A stretch of 8,109 nt of DNA, taken from NCBI GenBank assembly GCA_027039165.1, contig JALWEZ010000190.1:1-8109 (forward strand). The letters run 5' to 3'. Made by a program: the position numbers and the translations under genes. The stretch comes from Candidatus Moraniibacteriota bacterium. GTDB lineage: Bacteria; Patescibacteriota; Minisyncoccia; Moranbacterales; GCA-2747515. The notes below the pieces were generated by a model that was given only the letters and a program-made list of their open reading frames with translations, searched no databases and was not told the DNA's origin. Below are positions 1-6,043 of this stretch, one piece after another (the first letter of the stretch is position 1; each line of letters starts with the position of its first letter).

Positions 1-446
1 ACATCACTGCTCTCTCTTGTAATAACCAACAAAACTCCAAAAAAAGCAGATAAAAAAATAACAGTAACCAAACCACTTATCCTATCAAAAACTACGCTTT
101 GTGAAGCTTTTGCAATGCTCTTTTGGGAAGAGTTTAGCAAAAAAATTCTATAAGTATCTCCACCAATAAAAGACGGAAAAAAATTATTCAAAAACACACC
201 TACAAAATATGTTTTAAAATAAAAAAAAGCAGACTTTTTAAATCCTTGAGCTTGAGCAAGTCTCCGCCACTTGTTTGTAGATATAACTATAGACAAAAAA
301 TTCAACAAAACAAATAAGATTATGTATTTTATATCCACTTTAACTAAATTTCCAAAAATCTCTCTTAAATCAACAAACTTAAAAAGAATAATTAAAAGTA
401 AAATACTTACTATTATTTTAAATATTTTTGTATACTTTTTTTTCAT
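1..446 (-). CDS. UPF0104 / lysylphosphatidylglycerol synthase-type flippase-like membrane protein, C-terminus off the window
   Basis: The frame stays open from the ATG at 446 to the left edge, giving 148 residues of an integral membrane protein without a stop. Hydrophobic segments lie at about residues 9-24, 40-57, 74-91 and 122-142. Two motifs identify the family: NNFFPSFIGGDTYRI at 87-101 and VVFDRISGL at 118-126, the conserved signatures of the lysylphosphatidylglycerol synthase transmembrane region (UPF0104, AglD-like). Members are typically around 300 residues with about 8 helices, so roughly half is missing. Some are the membrane part of MprF, but most are stand-alone proteins placed next to glycosyltransferases and thought to help lipid or glycolipid translocation. 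The exact substrate is unknown. It starts 8 bases after the GT4 gene and is probably co-transcribed with it. No strong ribosome binding site precedes it; an in-frame GTG directly precedes the chosen ATG and could serve instead. The family call is firm; the role is inferred. Confidence 0.85.
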   Translation of the reverse strand, partial: MKKKYTKIFKIIVSILLLIILFKFVDLREIFGNLVKVDIKYIILFVLLNFLSIVISTNKWRRLAQAQGFKKSAFFYFKTYFVGVFLNNFFPSFIGGDTYRIFLLNSSQKSIAKASQSVVFDRISGLVTVIFLSAFFGVLLVITRESSD

Positions 447-454
447 CACAATTT

Positions 455-1609
455 TTAATTTATCTTTTTGTAAAGCTCTATATATTTATCAGAAACATTT
501 TTCCAAGTCATCGTTAGAGCTAATTTTCTACTTTCTTTACCCATTTTTTCACAAAGAGTATCATTTTTTATAAATTTCTCTATTTTGTGAGCTATATCCT
601 CTCCATCTCTCATTTTTATAAGGAAACCATTTTTTGAGTCAAAGACTAATTCTTCAGCGCCACCAGTTTTTGTCATAAGAACAGGTAAACCACTTGCTAG
701 AGCTTCTAGTAAATTATTACTCATCCCCTCATTTAAAGAAGGCATGAGAAATAAATCTGCATTTTGATAAATACTAGGTGCTTGCTTTTTGGTATATCTT
801 CCACTAAACTCTGTAAATTCCTTGATACCTAGAGCTTGTGCATGACCTTTTAAATTTTCCATAGCTCCTCCGTCACCTCCTGCAAAAATCATTTTTACAT
901 GAGGATATTTTTTTACTATTTCAGTAAGTGCATCTATTGCATAAATAAACCCCTTTCTATGTGATAATCTAGAAGCACACAAAACACGAAATTCTTTTTT
1001 TCTATCTTCTTTAGTTCTATTTCCTGGTAAAAAATAATCTATATCAATTCCATTTACTATTTCTTTGAAATTAAAGTTTAAACTTTTCTTTGCGAGTCTA
1101 GTCAGTCCCTTGCTATTAGTAACAACATATGCAGATTTCTTCCAAATTTTTCTTATAAACCAAAGCAAAAATCTATATACATTTGTAAATCTCTCACTGT
1201 ATCCTGGCACATCAGCTCCTCTAAGTGATACAATATAGGGCAATTTAAATTGATATTTAAGCATAAGCGACACTGCTCCACATGGCAGAGTAAAAAAACT
1301 ATGCGACAAATCAAATTTCTCTTTTTTTAATAATTCTTTTGAAAATTTATATGCTTTCCAAGTATAAAGCAGTAATTCTTTTTGACTTTGGTAATTCAAA
1401 TTCTCTCCATTTTTTCCTATTGGTAATCTGTGTATTATTATATTCTCTGCTATTTTTTGTTTTTCATATTTATCAGTTATAGAGCTAGTTATAAGCTCTA
1501 GATAAATATCATCCCTCTTTGAATACTCTAAAAGTAGTTGTGCAGTAGCATTAGCTGCACCACCTCCGAGTGGCGGATACTCATAATTTAAAAATAATAT
1601 TTTTTTCAT
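455..1609 (-). CDS. GT4-family (GT-B fold) glycosyltransferase
   Basis: This 384-residue protein has the usual length and layout of a retaining GT4 glycosyltransferase, which moves a sugar from a nucleotide-sugar donor to a lipid-linked or polysaccharide acceptor at the cytoplasmic face of the membrane. The N-terminal Rossmann-like half begins MKKILFLNYEYPPLGGGAA, with the glycine-rich acceptor-side loop at about 14-18. The halves join near NGIDIDYFLPG (186-196). The C-terminal donor-binding half starts with CASRLSHRKGF (211-221) and carries the EX7E motif in NEGMSNNLLEALASGLPV, with glutamates 294 and 302, followed by GGAEELV (316-322). No membrane helix is evident. It lies 9 bases downstream of yidD and 8 bases upstream of the flippase-like gene, so it probably belongs to an envelope glycan or glycolipid step. 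Sugar and acceptor cannot be read from the sequence. The ATG is preceded by AT-rich sequence with no clear Shine-Dalgarno site. Confidence 0.93.
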   Translation of the reverse strand: MKKILFLNYEYPPLGGGAANATAQLLLEYSKRDDIYLELITSSITDKYEKQKIAENIIIHRLPIGKNGENLNYQSQKELLLYTWKAYKFSKELLKKEKFDLSHSFFTLPCGAVSLMLKYQFKLPYIVSLRGADVPGYSERFTNVYRFLLWFIRKIWKKSAYVVTNSKGLTRLAKKSLNFNFKEIVNGIDIDYFLPGNRTKEDRKKEFRVLCASRLSHRKGFIYAIDALTEIVKKYPHVKMIFAGGDGGAMENLKGHAQALGIKEFTEFSGRYTKKQAPSIYQNADLFLMPSLNEGMSNNLLEALASGLPVLMTKTGGAEELVFDSKNGFLIKMRDGEDIAHKIEKFIKNDTLCEKMGKESRKLALTMTWKNVSDKYIELYKKIN

Positions 1610-1618
1610 TTATAGATT

Positions 1619-1873
1619 TTAAGAATTATCTTTTTTATCTGGAACTGGATCAAAACCACCCTCATTCCACGGAGTACATGATAAAATACGCTTCAAACCC
1701 ATCCATCCACCTTTAAACAGACCAAATCTAGAAATTGCTGTATAAGTGTATTGAGAACAAGTTGGGTGATATCTGCATAATCTCTCTGAATATACAAAAG
1801 AAAGTATCCCATGATCTAGTGAAAGAGTCTTTTGATAAACTTTTATAAGCAATAATACAATTTTTGTTACCAT
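1619..1873 (-). CDS. yidD: YidD, membrane protein insertion efficiency factor
   Basis: The 84-residue product matches the YidD family along its whole length. An N-terminal amphipathic helix (about residues 3-17) is followed by the signature [10 protein letters not shown] (33-42), the central AI.RFG..KG stretch and the C-terminal [13 protein letters not shown] (66-78). The conserved cysteines are 33, 39 and 66. YidD is a small, inner-membrane-associated protein that assists the YidC/Sec route of membrane protein insertion. In many bacteria it sits between rnpA and yidC near rpmH; here it is instead in an aspS-led cluster. Its ATG overlaps the end of the spermidine-synthase-like gene by 7 bases (ATGGTAA), which suggests translational coupling, and there is no separate Shine-Dalgarno site. 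The loop LSLDHG at 17-22 resembles the SPDHG form I associate with Patescibacteria. Identification is secure; the taxonomic hint is weaker. Confidence 0.96.
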   Translation of the reverse strand: MVTKIVLLLIKVYQKTLSLDHGILSFVYSERLCRYHPTCSQYTYTAISRFGLFKGGWMGLKRILSCTPWNEGGFDPVPDKKDNS

Positions 1874-3984
1874 CTTATTATATCAAATATATAAGAATAA
1901 TCATCACTCCAAGGCTTTATGTCTTTTATTTCTTTTTCTTGTGTGTTGTATTTGTCATATCTCAAATTATCTTTGTTTACAAAACCAACCCAAAGGGATT
2001 TTATTTTTATATCTTTATGATTTTTCCATTTAGCATTATCAAAATAAACTGCCTTTTTGTCCAGTCTTTCAGCTTGATTTTTCATAATTGGAAGTAAATC
2101 CAAAAAAGTATTAGAAATATGAACAAGTAATACACCATCTTTTTTAAGATGTTTTTCATACAAATCAAATGCTTCATTTGTAAGTAAATGAACCGGAATT
2201 GCGTCATCTGAAAAAACATCTACTATAATAATATCAAATTCTCTTGAACCTTTATTTTTCAATTCATCCTCTAATTTAATCCTTGCATCTCCAAGTACTA
2301 CTTCTGAATTCTTGCAAGAATCCAAATATGTAAAATACTTATGAGCAATATCAACAACTTCTTTATTTATTTCGTAAAATACATACTTATCACCTGGCTT
2401 ACAATATGCAGCAATTCCACCAGCTCCAAGTCCCAAAACTCCAACTTTTAAATTCTTATTATTTTTTTCCAAATCATCCAAAACTACTCCAAGTCCACTT
2501 TCTTTTACATAATAAGATGTCGGTAAACTTTTTTCTCCCTTTTTTACATTTTCTACTCCATGAATAATATTTCCATTTATCAACTCTCTGCTTATGATAC
2601 CATTTTTTTCTTTGTGTTCTGTAATAGTTAAAACACCATAAAAACTTCTATTTCTGTAAATAACATTATCATCGTTTTTTTTATAAAAATAATCACCAAC
2701 AAAACTTGCGACAAAAATAAAAAATACGCCAAAAACAAAACTATATCTAACTTGTTTTTTATTTAGCTTTATAAAACCATTTTCAGTTAAAAAATTTTTA
2801 CTCAAAGCTTCTTTAAAAATAACTAGAAGTACAAAACTTGAGATAACTAAATTTAATTCAAAATAGGTATCAAAAATTAGTGGCATAACTATATTTATAA
2901 TAAGCCCTCCTAAAACCCCACCGATAGCAATACACAGGTAATAAAAAGGTAATAATTTCTTGGTAGGACGTAACAAGTAGAGTACTCTATGAGCGTACAC
3001 AAAAAAGAATGGTAATATAATTAATAACAATGAGACAACTTCAAAAAATTTACCACTCAAAGTTTCACTGACTATACTTGGTATTATATTAAATCCAACA
3101 AGAACTAAGCTTATTATGTACAAAAAGGATAAGCTTAGGATGAATTTTATATATTTAATTATGAATTTCGAAGTAGATAATTTCCAAGTACGAAAAGCAA
3201 AGACGTAAGAAATGATGTACCCTATAAGAGGTAAAAGCCAAGAGAAAGGACCAGCAGAAATACCCTTTGTAGTGACCTCAGTTACAGTCAGAAGGATTGC
3301 ACTAGTTAATGTTGTTATAAGAATCCAAAGAACCCATTTAATTCCTTTAAAAGGAGTTATTAAGCCAATATTTTCATCATTTTTAGTAGATGGAGTTTTG
3401 TACATAAGGACAAGTATCAAAATTCCATATATTGCAAATAAAAACGCCCAGAAATTTCCTTGAGTACTTAAAGGTACATAAGCCTCCAAAACAATTGGAT
3501 AACACAAAAGAGCTAAAACTCCTCCTAAATTTGAATAATTATACAGATCATATGGATTATCTTGAGTCTTTGATGCCCAATATTGAACCAAAATACTTGT
3601 AGTAGAAAGTAAGAAATAAGGAATTCCAACGCTTACAGTAAGTCCAAGTATAACCATTAATGTAGGATTATTTACTTGAAACAACCCACCAAATTCTGGC
3701 ATTATAGGAGTAATCCAGTTACTGAGCATTGCATGCACAACTAATAATCCTACAGAAAATATTACAACAAGCAAATGAATTTCTTTGTGTTTTCTGACAA
3801 TACTTAAGCTAAGCCAATATGAATACAAATATCCCACAAAAAGCATTGTCATAAAAAAGAGCATTGATGCAATCCAAACACTTGATTCACCACCAAAAAA
3901 CGGCAAAAAATACTTCGCTATTATTGGTTGAACCAAAAAAAGAAGAAATGAACCCAAAAAAATAGTAACTCTATACAAAAACAT
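1867..3984 (-). CDS. Fused multi-pass membrane protein / spermidine synthase-like aminopropyltransferase
   Basis: A 705-residue two-part protein. Residues 1-430 are membrane-embedded with about 13 hydrophobic segments (for example 4-25, 37-56, 69-88, 108-130, 152-172, 216-236, 312-330, 348-368, 413-429). The N-terminal pattern with [15 protein letters not shown] at 18-32 is typical of the family annotated as fused MFS/spermidine synthase. Residues about 440-700 form a Rossmann-fold spermidine-synthase domain: nucleotide-binding loop [10 protein letters not shown] (514-523), acidic YEIN with Glu538, LGDAR with Asp566, and [14 protein letters not shown] (589-602), which holds the likely catalytic acidic residues. 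It ends near PWSDDYS. Soluble spermidine synthases transfer aminopropyl from decarboxylated S-adenosylmethionine to putrescine; for the membrane-fused family the substrate is not established. The gene starts 18 bases after aspS and overlaps yidD by 7, so it is probably in the same transcript. No clear ribosome binding site precedes the ATG. Fold is confident, activity is inferred. Confidence 0.9.
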   Translation of the reverse strand: MFLYRVTIFLGSFLLFLVQPIIAKYFLPFFGGESSVWIASMLFFMTMLFVGYLYSYWLSLSIVRKHKEIHLLVVIFSVGLLVVHAMLSNWITPIMPEFGGLFQVNNPTLMVILGLTVSVGIPYFLLSTTSILVQYWASKTQDNPYDLYNYSNLGGVLALLCYPIVLEAYVPLSTQGNFWAFLFAIYGILILVLMYKTPSTKNDENIGLITPFKGIKWVLWILITTLTSAILLTVTEVTTKGISAGPFSWLLPLIGYIISYVFAFRTWKLSTSKFIIKYIKFILSLSFLYIISLVLVGFNIIPSIVSETLSGKFFEVVSLLLIILPFFFVYAHRVLYLLRPTKKLLPFYYLCIAIGGVLGGLIINIVMPLIFDTYFELNLVISSFVLLVIFKEALSKNFLTENGFIKLNKKQVRYSFVFGVFFIFVASFVGDYFYKKNDDNVIYRNRSFYGVLTITEHKEKNGIISRELINGNIIHGVENVKKGEKSLPTSYYVKESGLGVVLDDLEKNNKNLKVGVLGLGAGGIAAYCKPGDKYVFYEINKEVVDIAHKYFTYLDSCKNSEVVLGDARIKLEDELKNKGSREFDIIIVDVFSDDAIPVHLLTNEAFDLYEKHLKKDGVLLVHISNTFLDLLPIMKNQAERLDKKAVYFDNAKWKNHKDIKIKSLWVGFVNKDNLRYDKYNTQEKEIKDIKPWSDDYSYIFDIIRW

Positions 3985-4002
3985 AAATCAATAATAAATG
4001 TG

Positions 4003-5781
4003 TTATGATCGAACAACTCTTATATGAAACTCTTCTAATTGTTCCTTATTCACTTCTGTTGGAGCATTTAACATCAAATCTCTACCTTGTCCATCCTTTG
4101 GAAAAGCATACACATCTCTTATAGAATCGCTATCAGTGAGCTCCATAAAAAGCCTGTCAATTCCAGGAGCTATCCCACCATGAGGTGGCGCTCCATAAGA
4201 AAATGCATCAATCATATGACCAAACTTTTCATATACCTCTTCTTTAGAATACCCTGCAATTTCAAATGCTTTATACATTATTTCAGGTTTGTGATTTCTT
4301 ATAGCTCCACTTGAAATCTCCCAACCATTTAATATCAAATCATATTGATACGCTAATATATCAAGCGGATCCTTTTGTTCTAGATCACTCATTCCTCCTT
4401 GAGGCATAGAGAAAGGATTATGAGAAAAGTCAATTTTTCCTTCTTCAAGCTCAGAATAATCATACATTGGAAAATCAACAATCCAAGCCCAAGAAGCAAC
4501 TAATTTATCTTTTAAATTCAATTTATCTCCACATGCAGATCGCACAGCTCCAAGTGCATCGCAAACTGTTCTCCAATTATCCGCACCAAAAAATATTATA
4601 TCTCCTACTTTTGCACCTAATTTGTCAACTATCTCATTTGCTAAGTCATTACCTAAAAATTTAACAATTGGAGATTGTAAATTGTCTTTATTTACAACTA
4701 TATAAGCAAGTCCCTTTGCTCCAGCATCTTGAGCTATTTTTGTAAGCGCATCTATATCACTTCTAGAAAAAGCTTCTCCTCCACCATCAACTTTTAACGC
4801 ATGCACTACTCCACCATCTTTCACTGCCCCAGAAAATACACCAAAACCACAACTAGCAACCATTTGAGTAATAGGTTTAATTTCAAGACCAAATCGCAAA
4901 TCTGGCTTATCTGATCCATATTTTTCCATAGATTCTCTCCATGGAATTTGCCTAAATGAATCTTTTGTTATCTTTTTGTTACTAAACTTTTCTGTAAGCT
5001 CTCTCATTATAGGTTCTATTACATCAAAAATATCTTGTTGCTCCACAAAACTCATTTCCATATCAAGCTGATAAAATTCCCCATAATGTCTATCTTTTCT
5101 AGGATCTTCATCTCTAAAACATGGTGCTATTTGAAAATATCTATCAAAACCACCCACCATAAGAAGTTGTTTAAATTGCTGTGGTGCTTGAGGTAGCGCA
5201 AAAAACTTTCCTTCATATATCCTAGATGGAACCAAAAAATCACGAGCACCCTCTGGTGAAGAAGCTCCAAGAATTGGAGTTTGAACTTCCGCAAAGTCAT
5301 TTTTTCTAAAATATTGCCTAATATGCTCTATAAAATCTGCTTTTTTCTCGATTTGGTTTCTAATTTTCTCCCTTCTTAAATCCAAATATCTATATTTAAG
5401 CCGAAGAGCTTCATTAGCTTCTCCACCTTTTTCACCACTAACATCAAATGGTGGAGTTTTTGCTTCATTTAAAATTTCTAATTTTGCAACTTCTACTTCC
5501 ACTTCTCCAGTTTTTAGCTTTGGATTAATCATTTCACTTGGTCTAGCAACAACCTTTCCAACAATGTTTATAACCCACTCATTTCTCAGTTTATCTGCGA
5601 TTTTATGTGCTTGAGTGCTCACTTCTGGATCAAATTTAATCTGAGCTATACCGCTTCTATCTCTCAAATCTATAAAAATAACTCCACCATGATCTCTTCT
5701 GTGATGAACCCAACCAGATAATTCTACTTCCTTACCGATTTCTTTTTTTGATATTTGTGTGCATTTATGTGTTCTATACAT
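4003..5781 (-). CDS. aspS: Aspartyl-tRNA synthetase, possibly non-discriminating (Asp/Asn)
   Basis: A class IIb synthetase of 592 residues that activates aspartate with ATP and loads it on tRNA-Asp. The N-terminal OB-fold anticodon domain spans about 1-105 with GWVHHRRDHGG (23-33). The catalytic domain shows motif 2 in CFRDEDPRKDR (221-231) and motif 3 in GIDRLFMEL (540-548), preceded by GAPPHGG (530-536). The bacterial GAD insertion lies at about 280-410. I start at the ATG (MYRTHKC), the usual family N-terminus. An in-frame TTG 30 bases upstream is rejected because it lies inside the terminator hairpin of the leader. AGGA stands only 2 bases before the ATG, too close for a normal Shine-Dalgarno site. 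His31 matches the residue tied to relaxed Asp/Asn specificity in the Pseudomonas enzyme, so this AspRS may also charge tRNA-Asn; an amidotransferase (GatCAB) would then be needed elsewhere. It is the first gene behind the T-box leader. Confidence 0.97.
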   Translation of the reverse strand: MYRTHKCTQISKKEIGKEVELSGWVHHRRDHGGVIFIDLRDRSGIAQIKFDPEVSTQAHKIADKLRNEWVINIVGKVVARPSEMINPKLKTGEVEVEVAKLEILNEAKTPPFDVSGEKGGEANEALRLKYRYLDLRREKIRNQIEKKADFIEHIRQYFRKNDFAEVQTPILGASSPEGARDFLVPSRIYEGKFFALPQAPQQFKQLLMVGGFDRYFQIAPCFRDEDPRKDRHYGEFYQLDMEMSFVEQQDIFDVIEPIMRELTEKFSNKKITKDSFRQIPWRESMEKYGSDKPDLRFGLEIKPITQMVASCGFGVFSGAVKDGGVVHALKVDGGGEAFSRSDIDALTKIAQDAGAKGLAYIVVNKDNLQSPIVKFLGNDLANEIVDKLGAKVGDIIFFGADNWRTVCDALGAVRSACGDKLNLKDKLVASWAWIVDFPMYDYSELEEGKIDFSHNPFSMPQGGMSDLEQKDPLDILAYQYDLILNGWEISSGAIRNHKPEIMYKAFEIAGYSKEEVYEKFGHMIDAFSYGAPPHGGIAPGIDRLFMELTDSDSIRDVYAFPKDGQGRDLMLNAPTEVNKEQLEEFHIRVVRS

Positions 5782-5799
5782 TGTCCTAAATTTAAGAAT

Positions 5800-5850
5800 A
5801 AAAAAACCCAATATGTTAAAAAATAAAAACTTATCTTAAAACACATAGGG
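5800..5850 (-). terminator. Intrinsic terminator of the aspS T-box leader (attenuator)
   Basis: On the minus strand CCCUAUGUGUU (5850-5840) pairs with AACAUAUUGGG (5817-5807), with one U-U mismatch and one G-U pair. The stem continues beyond a UU/UU internal loop with AAGAUAA (5837-5831) pairing to UUAUUUU (5826-5820) around the loop GUUU. The stem is followed directly by seven U residues (5806-5800). The first five bases of the 5' arm, CCCUA, are also the 3' arm of the antiterminator, so the two structures exclude each other. This is the standard arrangement of a transcription-terminating T-box. It ends 18 bases before the aspS ATG and should cut transcription of aspS and the genes behind it when the controlling tRNA is charged. 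Confidence 0.85.
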
Positions 5851-5882
5851 ACGATTATAGCTATAAACGTGGTGCCACCCTA
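5846..5882 (-). promoter_or_regulatory. T-box antiterminator with tRNA acceptor-binding bulge
   Basis: The core AGGGUGGCACCACG (5881-5868) matches the T-box consensus AGGGUGGNACCGCG except for one A in place of G. Helix A1 is UAGGG (5882-5878) with CCCUA (5850-5846). The seven-base bulge is UGGCACC (5877-5871). Helix A2 starts ACG (5870-5868) with CGU (5853-5851) and continues through UUAU/AUAA around an AGCU loop. In the known mechanism UGGN of the bulge pairs with the NCCA end of an uncharged tRNA and stabilises this structure over the terminator. Here N is C, which calls for a tRNA with G at the discriminator position. Bacterial tRNA-Asp and tRNA-Asn both have G73, so the bulge agrees with control of aspS. 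Confidence 0.92.
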
Positions 5883-5990
5883 CTTTACCTACTGCAGTAA
5901 GCCTCATTTAATACGATAACGGATATTAACCGAAAAGTTCTACTCAACAAAATTGTTTTTCTTCTTTCTCCTCCACAGTGTTTTCTGCTT

Positions 5991-6010
5991 CAATGGATTT
6001 ATAACCATTG
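5991..6010 (-). repeat. Inverted repeat overlapping the -10 element and start point
   Basis: CAATGG (6010-6005) and CCATTG (5996-5991) are perfect inverted repeats around an 8-base AT spacer. They cover the end of the predicted -10 box and the expected start point. The palindrome could be an operator for a dimeric repressor or chance in AT-rich DNA. It is not followed by a T-run, so it is not a terminator. If transcription starts near 6000 it would not be fully transcribed as a hairpin. Confidence 0.4.
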
Positions 6011-6034
6011 TATCACAAGAATGCAAAATTACAA
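6007..6034 (-). promoter_or_regulatory. Predicted sigma-70 type promoter of the aspS leader
   Basis: The minus strand has TTGTAA (6034-6029), a 16-base spacer, and TACAAT (6012-6007) preceded by TG one base upstream, which makes an extended -10 element (TGATACAAT). Transcription would start near 6000 and give a leader of about 219 nt before the aspS ATG. It begins just after the stop codon of the upstream GT2 gene at 6044, in the only gap large enough for a promoter. The -35 match is moderate. Read-through from the upstream glycan genes is also possible because I see no terminator between 6043 and 6013. Confidence 0.6.
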
Positions 6035-6043
6035 CTTCAACAT

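Larger units (their letters stand above)
5800..5976 (-). promoter_or_regulatory. T-box leader (riboswitch) of aspS with a nearly absent Stem I
   Basis: The leader runs from a purine-rich stretch (5974-5961) that resembles the 5' base of a T-box Stem I, to the terminator U-run. In transcription order I see: a minimal hairpin AACA-AUUU-UGUU (5957-5946) where Stem I should be; GAGUAG (5945-5940), usual before Stem IIA/B; an H-type pseudoknot made of CGG (5932-5930) with CCG (5922-5920) and UUAAUA (5929-5924) with UAUUAA (5913-5908), containing the F-box CCGUUA; Stem III CUUAC-UGCA-GUAGG (5901-5888); then the antiterminator and terminator. A canonical Stem I is roughly 60-100 nt long and bears the specifier loop. 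Only about 15 nt are available here, and no GAC or GAU triplet occurs between the predicted transcription start and the antiterminator. The family call is secure; tRNA selectivity is unclear. Confidence 0.9.

Noticed and set aside
271..573. Plus-strand open frame of 100 codons at the left edge
   Set aside because: It is antisense to the flippase-like gene and to the end of the GT4 gene, both of which have clear family motifs. Its composition is that of a shadow of AT-rich coding DNA.
1864..2097. Plus-strand frame rich in F, Y and I, resembling a membrane peptide
   Set aside because: It is fully antisense to the conserved C-terminal spermidine-synthase domain; the hydrophobicity comes from the complement of A-rich codons.
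5782..5811. Upstream TTG start that would lengthen AspRS by 10 residues
   Set aside because: The TTG and following T-run belong to the terminator hairpin, and the family N-terminus begins at MYRTH.
5836..5907. A 23-codon ATG frame (MRLTAVGKVGWHH...) in the leader, as a possible leader peptide
   Set aside because: It has no ribosome binding site and lies exactly across the T-box core and antiterminator, whose sequence explains it. It has no run of Asp or Asn codons as a peptide attenuator would.
5885..5947. A TTG-started 20-codon frame behind the GGAGGAG stretch at 5974
   Set aside because: The spacing from GGAGG to TTG is about 22 bases, and the stretch is better explained as T-box elements (GAGUAG, F-box pseudoknot, Stem III).
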